From the NCBI RefSeq assembly GCF_964222135.1, contig NZ_CAXQBR010000068.1, positions 1 to 64,000 on the forward strand: a stretch of DNA of 64,000 nt, read 5' to 3'. Numbering within the stretch: the stretch's first letter is position 1; the number at the start of each line of letters is the position of its first letter. The notes under the pieces were generated by a model. It saw only the letters and a program-made list of their open reading frames with translations. It made no database searches and was not told the DNA's origin. Below are positions 1 to 8,064 of the stretch, in pieces. The position numbers were made by a program, and so were the translations under genes. The stretch is from Euzebya sp. (lineage in GTDB: Bacteria; Actinomycetota; Nitriliruptoria; Euzebyales; Euzebyaceae).

Positions 1-567
1 CGGCGCGCCGCCGCCGACCCCGCCGGGCTGCCGCCCCCCCGCCGCGCGCACGTCGCCCCGCACGCCGGCGTGCTGGCCGGGCTGCTGCCCGACCGCGAGC
101 CGACGATCCGCCGGATCGCCGAGGTCGCCCGATCCGCCGCCGGCGGGCCCGAGGGGGTGGTGCACGGCGACCTCTACGAGGGCCAGGTGCTCGTGGACCA
201 GAGGGGGGCGCTGTCGCTCATCGACCTCGACGGCGCCGGCACCGGCCCGGTCCTCGACGACTGCGCGACCGTCGTCGCCCACCTGTGGGCGCTGGCGCAG
301 TGGCGACCGGCCGCCGCCACGAGGATCACCCGCTGGGCGGACGCCTACGTGGCGGCCGCCACCGGCATCGTCGACCCGCACGCCCTCCGCCACCGGGCTG
401 CCGGGGTCCTCCTCGGCCTCGCCGCGGGCGGGTTCGCCGTGGGCGAGACGACGTGGCACGACACCGCCGTCGAGCGACTCGCCGCAGCGGCCCGCCTCGC
501 GGGGATCGCAGATGAGGAGGTCCTCATGGCCACCTCACCGCGGTCACATGCCCGACCGGCACGGTGA
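1..567 (+). CDS. Phosphotransferase-family kinase, C-terminal part
   Basis: Partial gene: the frame is open to the window edge, so the N-terminal lobe is missing and about 188 codons remain. HGDLYEGQ near codon 54 matches the catalytic loop of aminoglycoside-phosphotransferase/choline-kinase-like enzymes (HGDLxxxN), with Gln where the metal-binding Asn is usual. LIDLDGAG about 20 residues later corresponds to the DFG-like metal-binding Asp. The rest is alpha-helical, as in this lobe. The family transfers phosphate from ATP to small alcohols, sugars or antibiotics; the substrate cannot be told. The GTG at 70 is an internal candidate, but similarity should extend upstream of it. Confidence 0.6.
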   Translation, partial: RRAAADPAGLPPPRRAHVAPHAGVLAGLLPDREPTIRRIAEVARSAAGGPEGVVHGDLYEGQVLVDQRGALSLIDLDGAGTGPVLDDCATVVAHLWALAQWRPAAATRITRWADAYVAAATGIVDPHALRHRAAGVLLGLAAGGFAVGETTWHDTAVERLAAAARLAGIADEEVLMATSPRSHARPAR

Positions 568-605
568 CGTCATCGCACGCACCCCACGACCCAGGAGGTA
601 CTCCC

Positions 606-1232
606 GTGCACAACCGTTGGAAGCTCATCGCCGCCGGCTCGGCGGTCGCCGGCATGGCCGTCGGCGGACTCGTCGTCCAGGCGACCGGCAGCGACCTGCC
701 CCAGGCCATCCAGCTCGCGTCCGCCTCCCAGCAGCCCGCGCAGACCTCAGAGCCCTCCGCCACCGACCGCGTGGCGGCTCCCCCGGACCGGCCCACGGCC
801 TCACCGACGACCCCCGAGGCCCTGCGCGACCCGGCGGTCCGCGGCTACCTCGGCGTCGGCCCCCAGCTCGTCGACAGCGCCCCGTCGGCCGACTCGGTCA
901 CGTCGCCCGGCACCAGCCCGGTCAGCCTGGCCAGCGTGGACGACGCCGACAGCCCGATCAGCCCCGACAGCCCGAACACCCCCGTCAGCCCAGTCAGCGC
1001 CGCCAGCCCCGCCAGCGCGGCCACACCCGTGAGCGTCGACAGCCCCGTCGCGGCTGCCCCCGCGGTGGCCGCGCCCGCCCCACCGCCACCCCCCGCACCG
1101 GCACCGGCACCGGTCCAACCCCCGCCCCCCGCACCGGCACCAGCTCCGCCGGCCCCCGCGCCCCAGCCCGACAGCCCCGCGTCCCCCGACAGCCCCGCCT
1201 CGGCGGCCAGCCCGGCCTCGGTCGACTCCTGA
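606..1232 (+). CDS. Membrane-anchored or secreted Pro/Ala/Ser-rich repeat protein
   Basis: Not a recognised family. GTG at 606 is chosen because AGGAGG lies at 593-598, seven bases upstream; the longer frame from 564 has no such site. Of 208 residues, about 8-28 form a hydrophobic segment (LIAAGSAVAGMAVGGLVV) that could be a signal peptide or anchor. The rest is low complexity: a Thr/Ser-rich part, then many SP, DSP and SPAS units, then a PPPPAPAPAP block, ending again in DSPASPDSPAS. This looks like an extended wall-spanning or surface stalk. No catalytic domain is visible. It lies between a kinase-like gene and purB, which says nothing of its role. Confidence 0.6.
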   Translation: MHNRWKLIAAGSAVAGMAVGGLVVQATGSDLPQAIQLASASQQPAQTSEPSATDRVAAPPDRPTASPTTPEALRDPAVRGYLGVGPQLVDSAPSADSVTSPGTSPVSLASVDDADSPISPDSPNTPVSPVSAASPASAATPVSVDSPVAAAPAVAAPAPPPPPAPAPAPVQPPPPAPAPAPPAPAPQPDSPASPDSPASAASPASVDS

Positions 1233-1275
1233 CCGGCGTTGACGGTCGGCGGGGAGGATGTGCGAGCCTGCGCGC

Positions 1276-2706
1276 GTGACCACCTCCTCCCCGCTCCTGA
1301 ACGTCCTCGCCGCCCGCTACGCCTCGCCGGCGATGGCCGACATCTGGTCCGCCGAGGGCAAGGTCCGCCGCGAGCGGCAGCTGTGGATCGCCGTCCTGCG
1401 CGCCCAGGCCGAGCTCGGCGTCGACGTCGACGAGCAGGTGATCCGCGACCACGAGGCCGTCGTCGACGACGTCGACCTCGACTCGATCGCCGCGCGCGAG
1501 CGGGTCACCCGCCACGACGTGAAGGCCCGCATCGAGGAGTTCAGCGCCCTGGCGGGCCACGAGCAGGTCCACAAGGGCATGACGTCCCGCGACCTGACCG
1601 AGAACGTGGAGCAGCTGCAGGTCCGCTCGAGCCTGCTCCTCGTCCGGGACCGCTGCGTCGCCGCCCTGGTGCGCCTCGCCGACCTGGCGATCCAGCACCG
1701 GGACCTCGTGGTCGCGGGGCGCACCCACAACGTGCCCGCCCAGGCGGTCACCGTCGGCAAGCGCCTGGCCAACGCGGGGGAGGAGCTGCTCGCCGCCACC
1801 GAGCGCGTGGACCAGCTCATCGAGCGCTACCCGCTGCGCGGCATCAAGGGCCCCGTCGGCACCCAGCAGGACCAGCTCGACCTGCTCGGCGACGCCGATG
1901 CCGTGGTCGCCCTCGAGCGGGCGGTCGCCCGCCACCTCGGCTTCACCCGGGTCCTCGACAACGTCGGTCAGGTGTACCCGCGCTCGCTGGACCTGGACGT
2001 CGTCAGCGCCCTGGTGCAGGTCGCGGCGGGCCCCTCCAGCCTGGCGACGACCTTGCGGCTGATGGCCGGCCAGGAGCTCGCCACCGAGGGCTTCCAACCC
2101 GGCCAGGTCGGCTCGTCCGCCATGCCGCACAAGATGAACTCGCGGTCGTGCGAGCGCATCAACGGCTTCGCCGTGATCCTCTCGGGACACCTGGCGATGG
2201 CCGCGGGGCTGGCGGGCGACCAGTGGAACGAGGGCGACGTGTCCTGCTCGGTGGTCCGCCGGGTCATGTTGCCCGACGCGTTCCTCGCCGTCGACGGGCT
2301 GTTCGAGACCTTCCTGACCGTCCTCGACGACATGGGCGTCTACCCGGCGGTGATCGCCCGCGAGCTCCAGCGGTACCTGCCGTTCCTCGGCACCACCCGC
2401 ATCCTCGTCGCCGCCGTCCAGCGCGGCGTGGGCCGGGAGGTCGCCCACGACGTCGTCAAGGAGCACGCCGTCGCCGTCGCCCTCGCGATGCGGGAGCGGG
2501 GGCAGGTCGCCAACGACCTGGTCGAGCGCCTCGCCGCGGACGACCGCCTGCCCCTCGACCGCGAGGAGCTCACCGCGCTGCTGGCCGACGAGGCCGCCTT
2601 CGTGGGTCGGGCGCCCGCCCAGGTCGACGCGTTCGTCGAGGCCGTGCGGCCGTGGCGGGAGCGCGTCGGCGACGCCGCCACCTACACGCCGGCCGCCATC
2701 CTCTGA
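1276..2706 (+). CDS. purB: Adenylosuccinate lyase
   Basis: Cleaves SAICAR to AICAR, and adenylosuccinate to AMP, with release of fumarate, in cytosolic purine synthesis. The 476-residue length is normal for the family. The fumarase/aspartase-superfamily signature GSSAMPHKMN lies near residue 280 and holds the flexible catalytic loop. The N-terminus SPLLNVLAARYASPAM is typical of actinobacterial PurB, which favours GTG 1276. An ATG at 1258 is also in frame, but the GGGGAGG at 1251-1257 touches it directly. purD and purA also lie in this window but are not linked to purB. The next gene, on the minus strand, converges on it. Confidence 0.95.
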   Translation: MTTSSPLLNVLAARYASPAMADIWSAEGKVRRERQLWIAVLRAQAELGVDVDEQVIRDHEAVVDDVDLDSIAARERVTRHDVKARIEEFSALAGHEQVHKGMTSRDLTENVEQLQVRSSLLLVRDRCVAALVRLADLAIQHRDLVVAGRTHNVPAQAVTVGKRLANAGEELLAATERVDQLIERYPLRGIKGPVGTQQDQLDLLGDADAVVALERAVARHLGFTRVLDNVGQVYPRSLDLDVVSALVQVAAGPSSLATTLRLMAGQELATEGFQPGQVGSSAMPHKMNSRSCERINGFAVILSGHLAMAAGLAGDQWNEGDVSCSVVRRVMLPDAFLAVDGLFETFLTVLDDMGVYPAVIARELQRYLPFLGTTRILVAAVQRGVGREVAHDVVKEHAVAVALAMRERGQVANDLVERLAADDRLPLDREELTALLADEAAFVGRAPAQVDAFVEAVRPWRERVGDAATYTPAAIL

Positions 2707-2760
2707 TCCGGCCCGGCCGCCAGAGCCTTCAGCGAACCCCGGCCCTCAGCGAACCCGGCG
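2707..2760. repeat. Short direct repeats between convergent genes
   Basis: The 54-base gap between purB and the convergent lipoprotein gene contains TCAGCGAACCC twice (about 2729 and 2746). A third TCAGCGA overlaps the lipoprotein stop codon. No T-tract hairpin is visible. The function is unknown and this may be a decayed duplication. Confidence 0.35.
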
Positions 2761-4230
2761 TCAGCGACCGGTCGCGACCCACACCGGGCTGCGGCCGGTC
2801 GGCACCTCCACCCGGTCGCTCCCGTCGAGGGGCCCGACCAGCAGCGGGTGGCCCCCATCCCCGTCCACCGCGAGGGCGGCTGCGTCCCCGTCGGGGTGCA
2901 GCACGACGTCCTGCAACCCCGCCACGTCGTCGAGGGGTGCGGTCGTCCCGTCGGCGCGGAGCACGGCGGGCATCCCGTCGCCGGTGCGCACCACCACCGC
3001 GGCGCCGTCCGACGCGACGTGGCTGATCTCCTCGACGGGGGTGTGGGCCAGCAAGGTCCTGGCCTCCCCGCTGACCGCGTCGAGCACCACGACCCCACCC
3101 GCCTGGTCCGCGGGGACCCCCCAGATCCAGTCCGGCAGGGGGTGGTGGACGGGGCGTGCGCCGGCGGTCGGCTCGACCGGCTCGACCGTCCCCGCCGCGA
3201 CGTCGACGACCTGCCACCCCTCCTCGTGGGCCACGAGCACGACCTGGCCGCCGGCGCCCACCACGGTGGTCGCGCCCTGGACGTCGATCGCCGGGAGCTC
3301 CGTCACCGTCCCGTCGGTGGCGACCAGGACCGACGGGGAGCCGGCGACCAGCACGCGGCCGTCCGGCAGGGGGATCGGCGTCCCGGGCTGGGCCAGCAGC
3401 GCGCGCTCCCGCCGGTCCGAGCCGTCGACCTCCTCGACCGAGAGGAGGATCCGGTCGGCGTCGACCATGACGTCGGCGAGGACGCCGTGCGCGCCGAAGC
3501 CCCAGCGGCGGTCGGGTGCCAGACGGCGGTCATCGCCGGTGGCGGTGTCGATCACGTGCAGGTCGTCCGCCGCGACCAGGACGTGACCGCCGTCCGCGGT
3601 GGCGCTGACGACCTCCGCGTCCTCGCCGAGCCGGTCGGCCAGGCCGAGCGGCTCGCCGCCGTCCATGCGCACGAGCCACGCACCCCCCTCGGCGTTCCAC
3701 CAGGCCAGCGGGCCGACGACCACCGGGTCGCTCCGCGGCGCGTCCCCGGCGAAGGACAGCAACCGCAGCGACGTGGTCGTGGCGTCGAACAGCGCCCAGT
3801 CGCTGCCGAGCGTCTCCACCAGCGCCCAGCGGCCGCCGGGCTCTGCGTGGACGGCGATCGCGCCCGGCAGCCGGAAGCGGTCGAGCTCCACCCCCCGCTC
3901 GGTGCGGAGCACCACGTCGGTGGCGTCGGTCGCCGTCACCGGCCCCTCGCGGTCGACCAGGACGTGCGCGCCGGGGCGGGGGAGGGGTGCCGGCGCGCCC
4001 GGTGAGGCGGGGGCGACCGGGGTGGGCGCCTCCGCTCGGGGGATCTCGGGGGCGGGCTCCGCGCCGGCTGCGCCCTCGGTCGCGGTGACCACGGCATCCT
4101 CCGGGCCGGTGCACGCCGCGAGCAGCAGGAGGAGGGTGAGTGCCACCAGCCCGCACCCGGCGCGGACCGCGCGCTCGGCGACGACGCCCGCACGGTGCGC
4201 GGCACCGGCGCTCGGGGATGCGACGACCAC
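2761..4230 (-). CDS. Lipoprotein with WD40/propeller-like repeats
   Basis: About 489 residues. GTG 4230 is chosen because a TAGCGT hexamer at 4243-4238 ends seven bases before it, the leaderless layout seen elsewhere in the window; GTG 4236 lies too close. The N-terminus is basic, followed by LVALTLLLLLAAC, a lipobox with the lipidated Cys near residue 37. A Pro/Ala linker of about 40 residues follows. The body is a series of beta-rich segments with recurring 'VLVATDGTVTEL' and 'VVVLDAVSGEAR' patterns, consistent with a beta-propeller outside the membrane. The ligand is unknown. purD lies upstream on the same strand. Confidence 0.65.
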   Translation of the reverse strand: MVVASPSAGAAHRAGVVAERAVRAGCGLVALTLLLLLAACTGPEDAVVTATEGAAGAEPAPEIPRAEAPTPVAPASPGAPAPLPRPGAHVLVDREGPVTATDATDVVLRTERGVELDRFRLPGAIAVHAEPGGRWALVETLGSDWALFDATTTSLRLLSFAGDAPRSDPVVVGPLAWWNAEGGAWLVRMDGGEPLGLADRLGEDAEVVSATADGGHVLVAADDLHVIDTATGDDRRLAPDRRWGFGAHGVLADVMVDADRILLSVEEVDGSDRRERALLAQPGTPIPLPDGRVLVAGSPSVLVATDGTVTELPAIDVQGATTVVGAGGQVVLVAHEEGWQVVDVAAGTVEPVEPTAGARPVHHPLPDWIWGVPADQAGGVVVLDAVSGEARTLLAHTPVEEISHVASDGAAVVVRTGDGMPAVLRADGTTAPLDDVAGLQDVVLHPDGDAAALAVDGDGGHPLLVGPLDGSDRVEVPTGRSPVWVATGR

Positions 4231-4280
4231 GCGCACGACGCTACTGCGGTGACGACCCGGCCGGGGGTGGGGCCATCGGC

Positions 4281-5549
4281 TCAGGTCGGCGACGCCGCGA
4301 TGTCGGTTCGCAGGTGGACGCCCTCGAAGTCGATGGCGCCGGCCGCGGCGTACGCACGAGCCCTCGCCAGGGCGATGCCGGGCCCGGTGGCGCTGACCGC
4401 GAGGACACGGCCACCGGCGGTCACGACCTGCCCGTCGCGACGGGCGGTGCCGGCGTGGAACACGACCGTGCCGTCCATCGCGCCGGCCACGTCGAGGCCG
4501 GTGATGGGCCGACCCACCTCGTAGGGCCCCGGGTACCCGCCGCTGGCCAGCACCACGGTGACGCACGCGTCGTCGCTGAACGCGAGCGGCCCGACCTCCT
4601 CCAGGCACCCCTCCGCGCAGGCCGTGAGGACCTGGCCGAGGTCGCTCTCCAGGCGGGGCAGCACCACCTGGGTCTCCGGGTCGCCGAAGCGCGCGTTGAA
4701 CTCGATGACCCGCGGGCCGGCCGACGTCAGCGCCAGCCCGGCGTACAGGACGCCCACGAAGGGCGTGCCGCGACGTCGCATCTCGTCGATCACCGGCTGC
4801 AGCACGCGGACCCGGAGGTCCTCGACCACGTCGGCGTCGACGGCCGGCACGGGCGAGTAGGCGCCCATGCCACCGGTGTTGAGGCCCTCGTCGCCGTCGA
4901 GGGCGCGCTTGAAGTCCTGGGCCGGCGTCAGGGGGCGGACGGTCGTGCCGTCGCTCAGCCCGAACAGCGAGCACTCCGGCCCGTCGAGGTGCTCCTCGAT
5001 CACCAGGGAGTCCCCGGCGTCACCGAACACGCGGTCGACCAGCGCATCGGCGATGGCCCCCTCCGCCTCCGCCCGGTCCGCGCAGATCCGCACGCCCTTC
5101 CCCGCGGCCAGGCCGTCGGCCTTGATGACGTACGGCGGGGCGAAGTCGTCCAGGGCGCGGATCGCCGCGTCGGGGTCCGAGCCGTGCCAGTGCCGTGCGG
5201 TCGGGACGCCGGCGGCGGCCATGACCTCCTTCGCGAACGCCTTGGACCCCTCCAGCCGCGCGGCGGCGCGCGTGGGACCGAAGGTCGTGATGCCGGCGTC
5301 CGCGAGCGCGTCGACGACCCCCGCGACGAGGGGTGCCTCGGGCCCCACGACGACCAGGTCGGCGTCGACGTCGCGGGCCAGGGCCACGACGGACGCGGGG
5401 TCCTCGGCATCGACGTCGCGGACGTCCGCGATGTCCGCGATGCCGGGGTTGCCGGGCGCGCACAGCACCGCGTCGACCGACGCCGAGCGGGACAGCGCCC
5501 AGCAGAGGGCGTGCTCGCGGCCACCGCCGCCGATCACCAGGGCTCGCAT
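4281..5549 (-). CDS. purD: Phosphoribosylamine--glycine ligase (GAR synthetase)
   Basis: Joins phosphoribosylamine and glycine using ATP to make GAR, step two of de novo purine synthesis in the cytosol. The 422 residues are full length. The start MRALVIGGGGREHALCWAL is the classical PurD N-terminus. VVGPEAPLVAGVVDAL, the ATP-grasp segment VIKADGLAAGKGV and EFNARFGDPETQ (metal and ATP binding) are all intact. ATG 5549 fits the family exactly. The lipoprotein gene follows about 50 bases downstream on the same strand and may be co-transcribed. Confidence 0.96.
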   Translation of the reverse strand: MRALVIGGGGREHALCWALSRSASVDAVLCAPGNPGIADIADVRDVDAEDPASVVALARDVDADLVVVGPEAPLVAGVVDALADAGITTFGPTRAAARLEGSKAFAKEVMAAAGVPTARHWHGSDPDAAIRALDDFAPPYVIKADGLAAGKGVRICADRAEAEGAIADALVDRVFGDAGDSLVIEEHLDGPECSLFGLSDGTTVRPLTPAQDFKRALDGDEGLNTGGMGAYSPVPAVDADVVEDLRVRVLQPVIDEMRRRGTPFVGVLYAGLALTSAGPRVIEFNARFGDPETQVVLPRLESDLGQVLTACAEGCLEEVGPLAFSDDACVTVVLASGGYPGPYEVGRPITGLDVAGAMDGTVVFHAGTARRDGQVVTAGGRVLAVSATGPGIALARARAYAAAGAIDFEGVHLRTDIAASPT

Positions 5550-5659
5550 GCCGGCGATCCTCGCAGAGGTGCCGCGCGGCTGTCACACCGCCGCGCGTCT
5601 GGCGTGCACCAGCGGGTACCGTGCGGGCGATCCCGATCTGACCTCGACGGAGGCGTTGG

Positions 5660-6148
5660 ATGGTCGACTTCCACGAGACGCGGCTGCCCGGTGTGGGCGT
5701 CCGCCACGACTTCGTGACCGGCGATGGGCGGCGGGTGGGGGTGATCACCCACCACAACGGCCGGAAGGACCTGCTGGTCTACTCCGACGACGACCCCGAC
5801 GCGTGCAGCGAGGTCGTCAGCCTCGACACCGACGAGAGCGTCGGGTTGACCGAGTTGCTCGGCGGCTCGAAGGTCCACGCGACGCTGCAGGACCTGCAGC
5901 AGCAGGTCGAGGGGCTGACGATCGACTGGCTCCACGTCGCCGACGCGTGGTGGACGGCCGGCCGGACCATCACCGACACCCAGCTGCGACGCCGGACCGG
6001 GGTGTCGATCGTGGCGCTGATCCACCAGGGCGCGACCCTCCCCTCCCCGGAACCCGACCAGCCGCTGGCGGCCGACGACACCCTCGTCGTCGTGGGCACG
6101 CCCGAGGGGATCACCGCCGCGATCGAGCTCCTGCGACACGGCCCGTGA
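5660..6148 (+). CDS. KhtT-like regulatory subunit of cation/proton antiporter
   Basis: 162 residues. The N-terminal half is a small domain; the C-terminal half (about 95-160) is a TrkA-C/RCK-C fold ending in LAADDTLVVVGTPEGITAAIELL, as in KhtT. In Bacillus, KhtT is a cytoplasmic regulator of the antiporter KhtU and binds a nucleotide ligand. ATG 5660 has CGGAGG at 5648-5653. Its stop overlaps a GTG of the following antiporter gene by GTGA, so the two are probably translationally coupled and form one complex. The functional name rests on this pairing. Confidence 0.8.
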   Translation: MVDFHETRLPGVGVRHDFVTGDGRRVGVITHHNGRKDLLVYSDDDPDACSEVVSLDTDESVGLTELLGGSKVHATLQDLQQQVEGLTIDWLHVADAWWTAGRTITDTQLRRRTGVSIVALIHQGATLPSPEPDQPLAADDTLVVVGTPEGITAAIELLRHGP

Positions 6149-7359
6149 CGTTCGCCGCAGCCGTCGGCGAATCGGGGGAGATGACCCTCATCTTCGTCGA
6201 GCTCGGCGCGATCTTCGTCGTCCTGGCGCTCCTCGCCCGACTGGCGCACCGCTGGGGGATCTCGCCGATCCCCTTCTACCTGGTCGCCGGCCTCGCGTTC
6301 GGCGAGGGCGGCGTGGTGCCCCTCGAGGTCAGCGAGGAGTTCGTCGAGGTCGGCGCCGAGATCGGGGTCCTCCTGCTGCTGTTCATGCTGGGGCTCGAGT
6401 ACACCGCGGCCGAGCTGGGCGCCAGCGTCCGCAGCCAGGCGGCTGCCGGTCTGGTCGACCTGGTGGCCAACCTCTCGCCGGGCGTGCTGCTGGGGCTCGC
6501 GCTCGGGTGGGATCTCGGCGCCGCGGTGCTGCTCGGCGGGGTGACGTACATCTCCTCCTCGGGCGTGATCGCGAAGGTCCTGGCCGACCTCGACCGGCTG
6601 GGCAACCGGGAGACCCCCGTCGTGCTCGGGATCCTCGTGATCGAGGACCTGGTCATGGCGGTGTACCTGCCGCTCGTGGCGGTGGCGTTCCTCGGCGGGT
6701 CGGGTGGTGCGGCCACGCTGGTCACCGCCGTCGTCGCCCTCGCCGTCGTCCTCGCCGTGATCATGCGGTACGGCACCGGCATGACCCGCCTGATCGACAC
6801 CGGCTCGGCCGAGGGGCTGCTGCTGATGGTCTTCGGGCTGGTCCTGCTGATCGCCGGCGTGTCCCAGCGGGTCCAGATCTCGAGCGCCGTCGGGGCGTTC
6901 CTCGTCGGCATCGCCCTGTCCGGCGAGGTGGCCGAGCGCACCCGGGAGCTGCTCACCCCGCTGCGCGACCTGTTCGCCGCGACCTTCTTCCTCTTCTTCG
7001 CGCTGCAGGTCGACCCGAGCAGCATCCCGGCGGTCGCCTGGCAGGCCGTCGTCCTGGCCGTCGCCACCGCGGCGACGAAGGTGGCGACCGGGTGGTGGGC
7101 CGCGGCCCAGGCCGGCGTGCAGGTCCGCGGCCGGGTGCGCGCGGGCGCGACGCTGATCGCGCGCGGCGAGTTCTCGATCGTCATCGCCGGCTTGGGGGTG
7201 GCGGCGGGGATCGAGTCGCAGCTGGGCCCGCTCGCCGCGGCGTACGTGCTGCTGCTGGCCGTCCTCGGCCCCTTGGCCACGCGGTTCGCCGACGACGCGG
7301 GCCGGTGGCTGGTGCGGCGGCGTGCGGCCCCCGCGGGAGGTCAGCGCGCGGAGAGGTAG
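6145..7359 (+). CDS. Kef/KhtU-type monovalent cation/proton antiporter
   Basis: CPA2-family membrane antiporter with about 12 hydrophobic segments and no C-terminal RCK domain, as expected when the regulator is a separate protein. The early motif LARLAHRWGISPIPFYLVAGLAFGEGG is typical. Later ones are LGILVIEDL, with the acidic ion-binding residues, and ARGEFSIVIAGLG. The start could be GTG 6145, which overlaps the upstream stop as GTGA, or ATG 6181, which fits the family N-terminus but has a purine run directly against it. It probably exports K+ or other cations in exchange for H+. Its 3' end overlaps the convergent amidase gene by 19 bases. Confidence 0.85.
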   Translation: MTFAAAVGESGEMTLIFVELGAIFVVLALLARLAHRWGISPIPFYLVAGLAFGEGGVVPLEVSEEFVEVGAEIGVLLLLFMLGLEYTAAELGASVRSQAAAGLVDLVANLSPGVLLGLALGWDLGAAVLLGGVTYISSSGVIAKVLADLDRLGNRETPVVLGILVIEDLVMAVYLPLVAVAFLGGSGGAATLVTAVVALAVVLAVIMRYGTGMTRLIDTGSAEGLLLMVFGLVLLIAGVSQRVQISSAVGAFLVGIALSGEVAERTRELLTPLRDLFAATFFLFFALQVDPSSIPAVAWQAVVLAVATAATKVATGWWAAAQAGVQVRGRVRAGATLIARGEFSIVIAGLGVAAGIESQLGPLAAAYVLLLAVLGPLATRFADDAGRWLVRRRAAPAGGQRAER

Positions 7360-7976
7360 GCCACGGCCGTCACGGTGTCGACCACCTCGGCGTACTTGGC
7401 GGCCAGGTCGGCGAGGTTCGCCTCGTGGATCGTCGGCGAGCGGTCCCCGCAGGCATCGGCGACCACGACCGGGATGAACCCGTGGGACATCGCGTCGACG
7501 GCGCTGGCCCGGACGCACCCGGACGTCGACACCCCGCACAGGACGACCGTGTCGACGCCGCGCGCGGTGAGCGTCCCGGCGAGCGACGTGCCGAAGAACG
7601 CGCTGGGCATCTGCTTGGTGATCACCAGCTCACCGGGGAGGGGGGCGGTCTCGGGACGGAACCCGCCGGGGCCGTCGGGGTCGATCGGCCCCTCACCCGC
7701 GAAGGCCGCCAACCCGGCGACCTTCCGGAAGAACACCCCGCCGTCTGCGCCGTCGGGGGCGTAGCGGACGGCCGTGTGGACCACCGGGACGCCAGCGGTG
7801 CGGGCGGCCGCGAGCAGCTCGGCTGCGGCGTCCAGCGCGGCGGTCGACGGCAGCTGGAAGACCCCGCCGTCATCGAAGTAGGCCCGCACCACGTCGATCA
7901 CGACCAGGGCGGGGGAGGGGCCGGGGGTCAGCGCCCCTCCCCACCCGGACCGGTCGTGGCCGGCGTCGTGGGTCAT
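7341..7976 (-). CDS. Isochorismatase-fold amidohydrolase, N-carbamoylsarcosine amidase-like
   Basis: 211-residue cysteine hydrolase. The triad is visible: Asp in LVVIDVVRAYFDD (about 28), Lys in LVITKQMPSAFFGT (about 120) and Cys in VLCGVSTSGCVRASA (about 157). The family includes N-carbamoylsarcosine amidase, which releases CO2 and NH3 from N-carbamoyl amino acids, as well as nicotinamidases and isochorismatases. Its place downstream of hyuB on the same strand suggests it takes the carbamoyl product of the hydantoinase; this is inference. Two hairpins lie in the gap to hyuB, so it may have its own transcript. Confidence 0.75.
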   Translation of the reverse strand: MTHDAGHDRSGWGGALTPGPSPALVVIDVVRAYFDDGGVFQLPSTAALDAAAELLAAARTAGVPVVHTAVRYAPDGADGGVFFRKVAGLAAFAGEGPIDPDGPGGFRPETAPLPGELVITKQMPSAFFGTSLAGTLTARGVDTVVLCGVSTSGCVRASAVDAMSHGFIPVVVADACGDRSPTIHEANLADLAAKYAEVVDTVTAVAYLSAR

Positions 7977-7999
7977 CCCCCGCCTCGCGACCAGCGCCC

Positions 8000-8030
8000 A
8001 GGATCGCGCCGATCCTCGCCGTCAGGCGAG
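8000..8030 (-). terminator. Paired hairpins between hyuB and the amidase gene
   Basis: Two adjacent perfect inverted repeats: AGGATCG-CGC-CGATCCT (8000-8016) and CTCGCC-GTCA-GGCGAG (8015-8030). In the direction of transcription they follow the hyuB stop by about 35 bases and precede the amidase start by about 25. No U-tract follows, so this is not a classical intrinsic terminator. It could be an attenuator, an mRNA 3'-end stabiliser or an operator. Confidence 0.4.
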
Positions 8031-8064
8031 GGAGGCCCCGATCGCGCCCACCGTCGCCGCGGCA

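Noticed and set aside
994-2466. 490-codon minus-strand frame opposite purB
   Set aside because: Antisense shadow of purB with no recognisable domain.
4237-4974. N-terminal extension of the lipoprotein frame into purD
   Set aside because: The extension overlaps purD in antiparallel codon phase and would bury the signal peptide; the TAGCGT box supports GTG 4230.
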